In this document: positions 62,161 through 64,000 of the stretch, piece after piece
Numbering within the stretch: position 1 is the first letter of the stretch
Layout: the number at the start of each line of letters is the position of its first letter
NCBI GenBank assembly: GCA_034359265.1
Contig: CP136897.1
Span: forward strand, 19,834,001-19,898,000
Direction: 5' to 3'
Origin: Canna indica
Lineage: Eukaryota > Streptophyta > Magnoliopsida > Zingiberales > Cannaceae
Length of the DNA stretch: 64,000 bases
The notes under the pieces: model-generated
What the model saw: only the letters and a program-made list of their open reading frames with translations
Told to the model about the DNA's origin: nothing
Databases searched by the model: none
Program-made: the position numbers and the translations under genes

Positions 62161-63040
62161 TTATAATAGAGCAATTTCCCAGATCCGGATTATGAGAATG
62201 AGAAATTCCCAAATCCGGATCTAACATTGGGGAATTCCCAAAACAGGAATTGAGTGGAATAAATACCTATTTTACCTTTGACCAAAGTAGACTTTGGTTA
62301 AAAATTTAAAAAACATGTATATAAAAATATTTAAAATTTTTAATCTATATAAAAAAAGAGGTATAATAGAAATGAGGTGTTAGATTCCAAAAAAAATATA
62401 TTTTCAAACCCTCTATCCAGTTAGAGACATTAGTTAATTTTTTTTAAAAATATATAAAATTATATAGAAAATAGTTTTAATTTATAAAAAAAGAGGTATA
62501 ATAAAAATGAGATGTTAGATTCTAAAAAATATATTTTCAAACTCTCTAGTGATATAGAAATGAGGTGTTAGATTCTAAAAATATATATTTTCAAACTCTC
62601 TAACCCGTTAGAGACATTAGTTAAAAAGTTTTAAAAATATATAAAATAATATATAAAATAATTTTAATTTATAAAAAAATGAGGTATAATAGAAATGAGA
62701 TGTTAGATTCTAAAAAATAATTTTCAATACATTTTAAAAATTATAAAATATTTTTAATATTATAGACTTTGGACAAAAGTCTTTAATACATTAGAGAGTT
62801 TAAAAAATATATTTTTTATTCTCTAATATCTTATTTTTACCATAAAAAATATTTTATAAATTAAAATTATTTTTTAATATTTTTTTTAAGTTTTGGCCAA
62901 AGTCTCTAACGACTTTGGCCAGAGACAAAATATGTATTTATTCTACTCAATTTATGTTTTGGAAATTTCCCAATATTAGATCCGAATTTGAGAATTTCTC
63001 ATTCTCAAAATTTGGATATGAAAAATTGTTCTTTATAATA
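62161..63040. mobile_element. Long-TIR non-autonomous element, copy B
   Basis: Counterpart of 26121-26967 with the same ends. An internal block of about 70 bp (GAGGTGTTAGATTCTAAAAA) is present once more than in copy A, around 62540-62610. Confidence 0.7.
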
Positions 63041-63112
63041 TACCCGTAAAAATATACGCACAAGACACATTACAAGACGTACATAGACATATGGATAAAC
63101 ACATAAAACGTA

Positions 63113-63182
63113 ATAACCAGAGATCGAACTTAATTATGACCGTTGTCAACAAGTCCAAATGTCTAATCACCGAGCTACCTAT
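63113..63182 (-). repeat. tRNA-like (SINE) remnant, copy B
   Basis: Counterpart of 27040-27112. On the minus strand GGTAGCTCGGTGATTAGAC (box A-like) and AGTTCGATCTCTGG, a better box B match than in copy A. Confidence 0.45.
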
Positions 63183-63197
63183 GGATGGATTCATATA

Positions 63198-63415
63198 AAG
63201 TTATTTGAGCAATTACGCGAACTCGTAACATGAATTCAAAAATTTCCGGATTCATAATATTTTACCTAAAAAGACCAATTTTACCTCAAATAGCCGGGTC
63301 AGAATGTGCAAAAACAGGGTAAAACTAAAACCGGCCTTTCGGGTAAAGAATTATGGAATTCATGTTATGGATTCCAATAATTGCTCAAGTTATTTCGTTT
63401 CGAAAAATTCATCTA
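63198..63415. mobile_element. Short palindromic MITE upstream of histone deacetylase, copy B
   Basis: Counterpart of 27127-27345 with the same imperfect inverted ends. Confidence 0.45.
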
Positions 63416-63690
63416 CTTTTTTATCATTGTAATTTTCTTTTTCTGCGAATACGGGATTTTTTTTCAGTGCGTGTGATGGTCTGAGAAAGAATGAACGAAA
63501 GAAAGAAAGAGATTCTCAAAAGGCCGCGTTTCCCTCCAAGTCTTCGGCTTTGCTCTTAAATTTTGAACGAAGACGGACCGCCGGAATTATGCATATCCAC
63601 TTCCTCTCTTGGTCCGCCAAGGCCCAAACCCTATCACGCCTCTTCCTCGGACTTTGCTCCTTCCGATCGCCCGATCTGTCGCCAAGGTTG

Positions 63691-63851
63691 ATGGCGCCGC
63701 CTCCCGACGACATCCGGCGGCTCCGCGTTGGCCTCCTCTACGATGAGAGGATGTGCCTCCACACGACGCCCGATGGGGAGATCCACCCGGAGTGCCCCGA
63801 CCGGATCCGCGCCATCTGGAACAAGCTCAACTCCGAGGGGATCCCTCAGAG
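63691..63851 (+). CDS. HDA5: Plant class II histone deacetylase (HDA5/HDA18-like), copy B, exon 1 only
   Basis: Exon 1 begins [20 protein letters not shown] and ends in [13 protein letters not shown] at a GTAAATC donor, exactly as in copy A. Differences include DER for DVR, CLHTTP for CRHPTP, and HPECPDR for HLECPDR. The copy B versions (YDERM, HPECP) agree better with the plant family as I remember it, hinting that B is the conserved copy. An in-frame upstream ATG (63589) would add 34 residues, starting MHIHFLSWSAKAQTLS; it lies in the 116-bp stretch missing from copy A. The rest of the gene is outside the window. Confidence 0.85.
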
Positions 63852-64000
63852 GTAAATCGATCTTCGCCTCCTTCTCCTTTCCGTTTCAACATGCTGCTTT
63901 GCGATTCGTATTTACCTCGGGTTAACTGTGCATATATAACTTGGAGGCAGGCAAAAACTTGCAACCTTTGAATCCTGGTGTGCACTCGGCTATTGGTTTT

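Larger units (their letters stand above)
48723..64000. repeat. Large direct duplication, copy B (runs off the right edge)
   Basis: Matches 12805-27813 in order and orientation, offset by 35,918 bases at the start. The distance between copy starts gives the repeat unit length if the duplication is a simple tandem. Relative to copy A, it keeps about 126 bp in the Copia LTR (about 53270-53390) and 116 bp in the histone deacetylase leader (63507-63622). It also has an extra block of about 70 bp in the long-TIR element (near 62540). Confidence 0.95.

Overview
This is nuclear DNA of a flowering plant. The genes have many GT-AG introns, and the families are plant ones: a plastid-type biotin carboxyl carrier, an X8/GPI protein, a plant HDA5/HDA18-type histone deacetylase and a mitochondrial carrier. 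The AT-rich space between them is packed with plant transposons (MULE, PIF/Harbinger, hAT, Copia, LINE, MITEs). The species cannot be named from the sequence.

Layout. 1-1303: the last exons of a BCCP gene (+), including the biotinylation site. 1304-4594: intergenic DNA with an 85-bp tandem duplication and an unidentified ORF-bearing stretch. 4595-7662: a complete four-exon X8-domain, GPI-anchored protein gene (+). 7663-12804: LINE remnants, three copies of one small MITE family, TA and AAT microsatellites and a 36-bp minisatellite. 12805-48722 is one unit of about 35.9 kb: a MULE with a 9-bp target duplication (12980-19263), a PIF/Harbinger element (19328-26022), a long-TIR element, a tRNA-like SINE remnant and small MITE, a 13-exon histone deacetylase gene (+, 27504-38432), and a convergent mitochondrial carrier gene (-, 39567-47998). 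The large intron of the carrier holds a hAT element, Copia fragments and a foldback element. From 48723 to the right edge the start of this unit repeats in the same order, down to exon 1 of a second histone deacetylase copy (63691-63851). The window therefore shows the first copy and the first 15 kb of the second copy of a direct tandem duplication.

Consequences. The unit ends inside the carrier gene: its first exon is not found before the junction, and one exon has a one-base frameshift in the carrier signature, so this carrier copy looks like a duplication by-product. The first histone deacetylase copy is otherwise complete, but it has an in-frame TAA in exon 4 and no AG acceptor before exon 7, so it may be non-functional or spliced in an unusual way. 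The second copy lies mostly outside the window.

The most unusual biological observation is that two unrelated DNA transposons here, the MULE and the Harbinger, each carry a small accessory ORF with the same design: a GRF-type zinc finger followed by a C-terminal hydrophobic tail. All transposase genes in the window are broken by stops or frameshifts.
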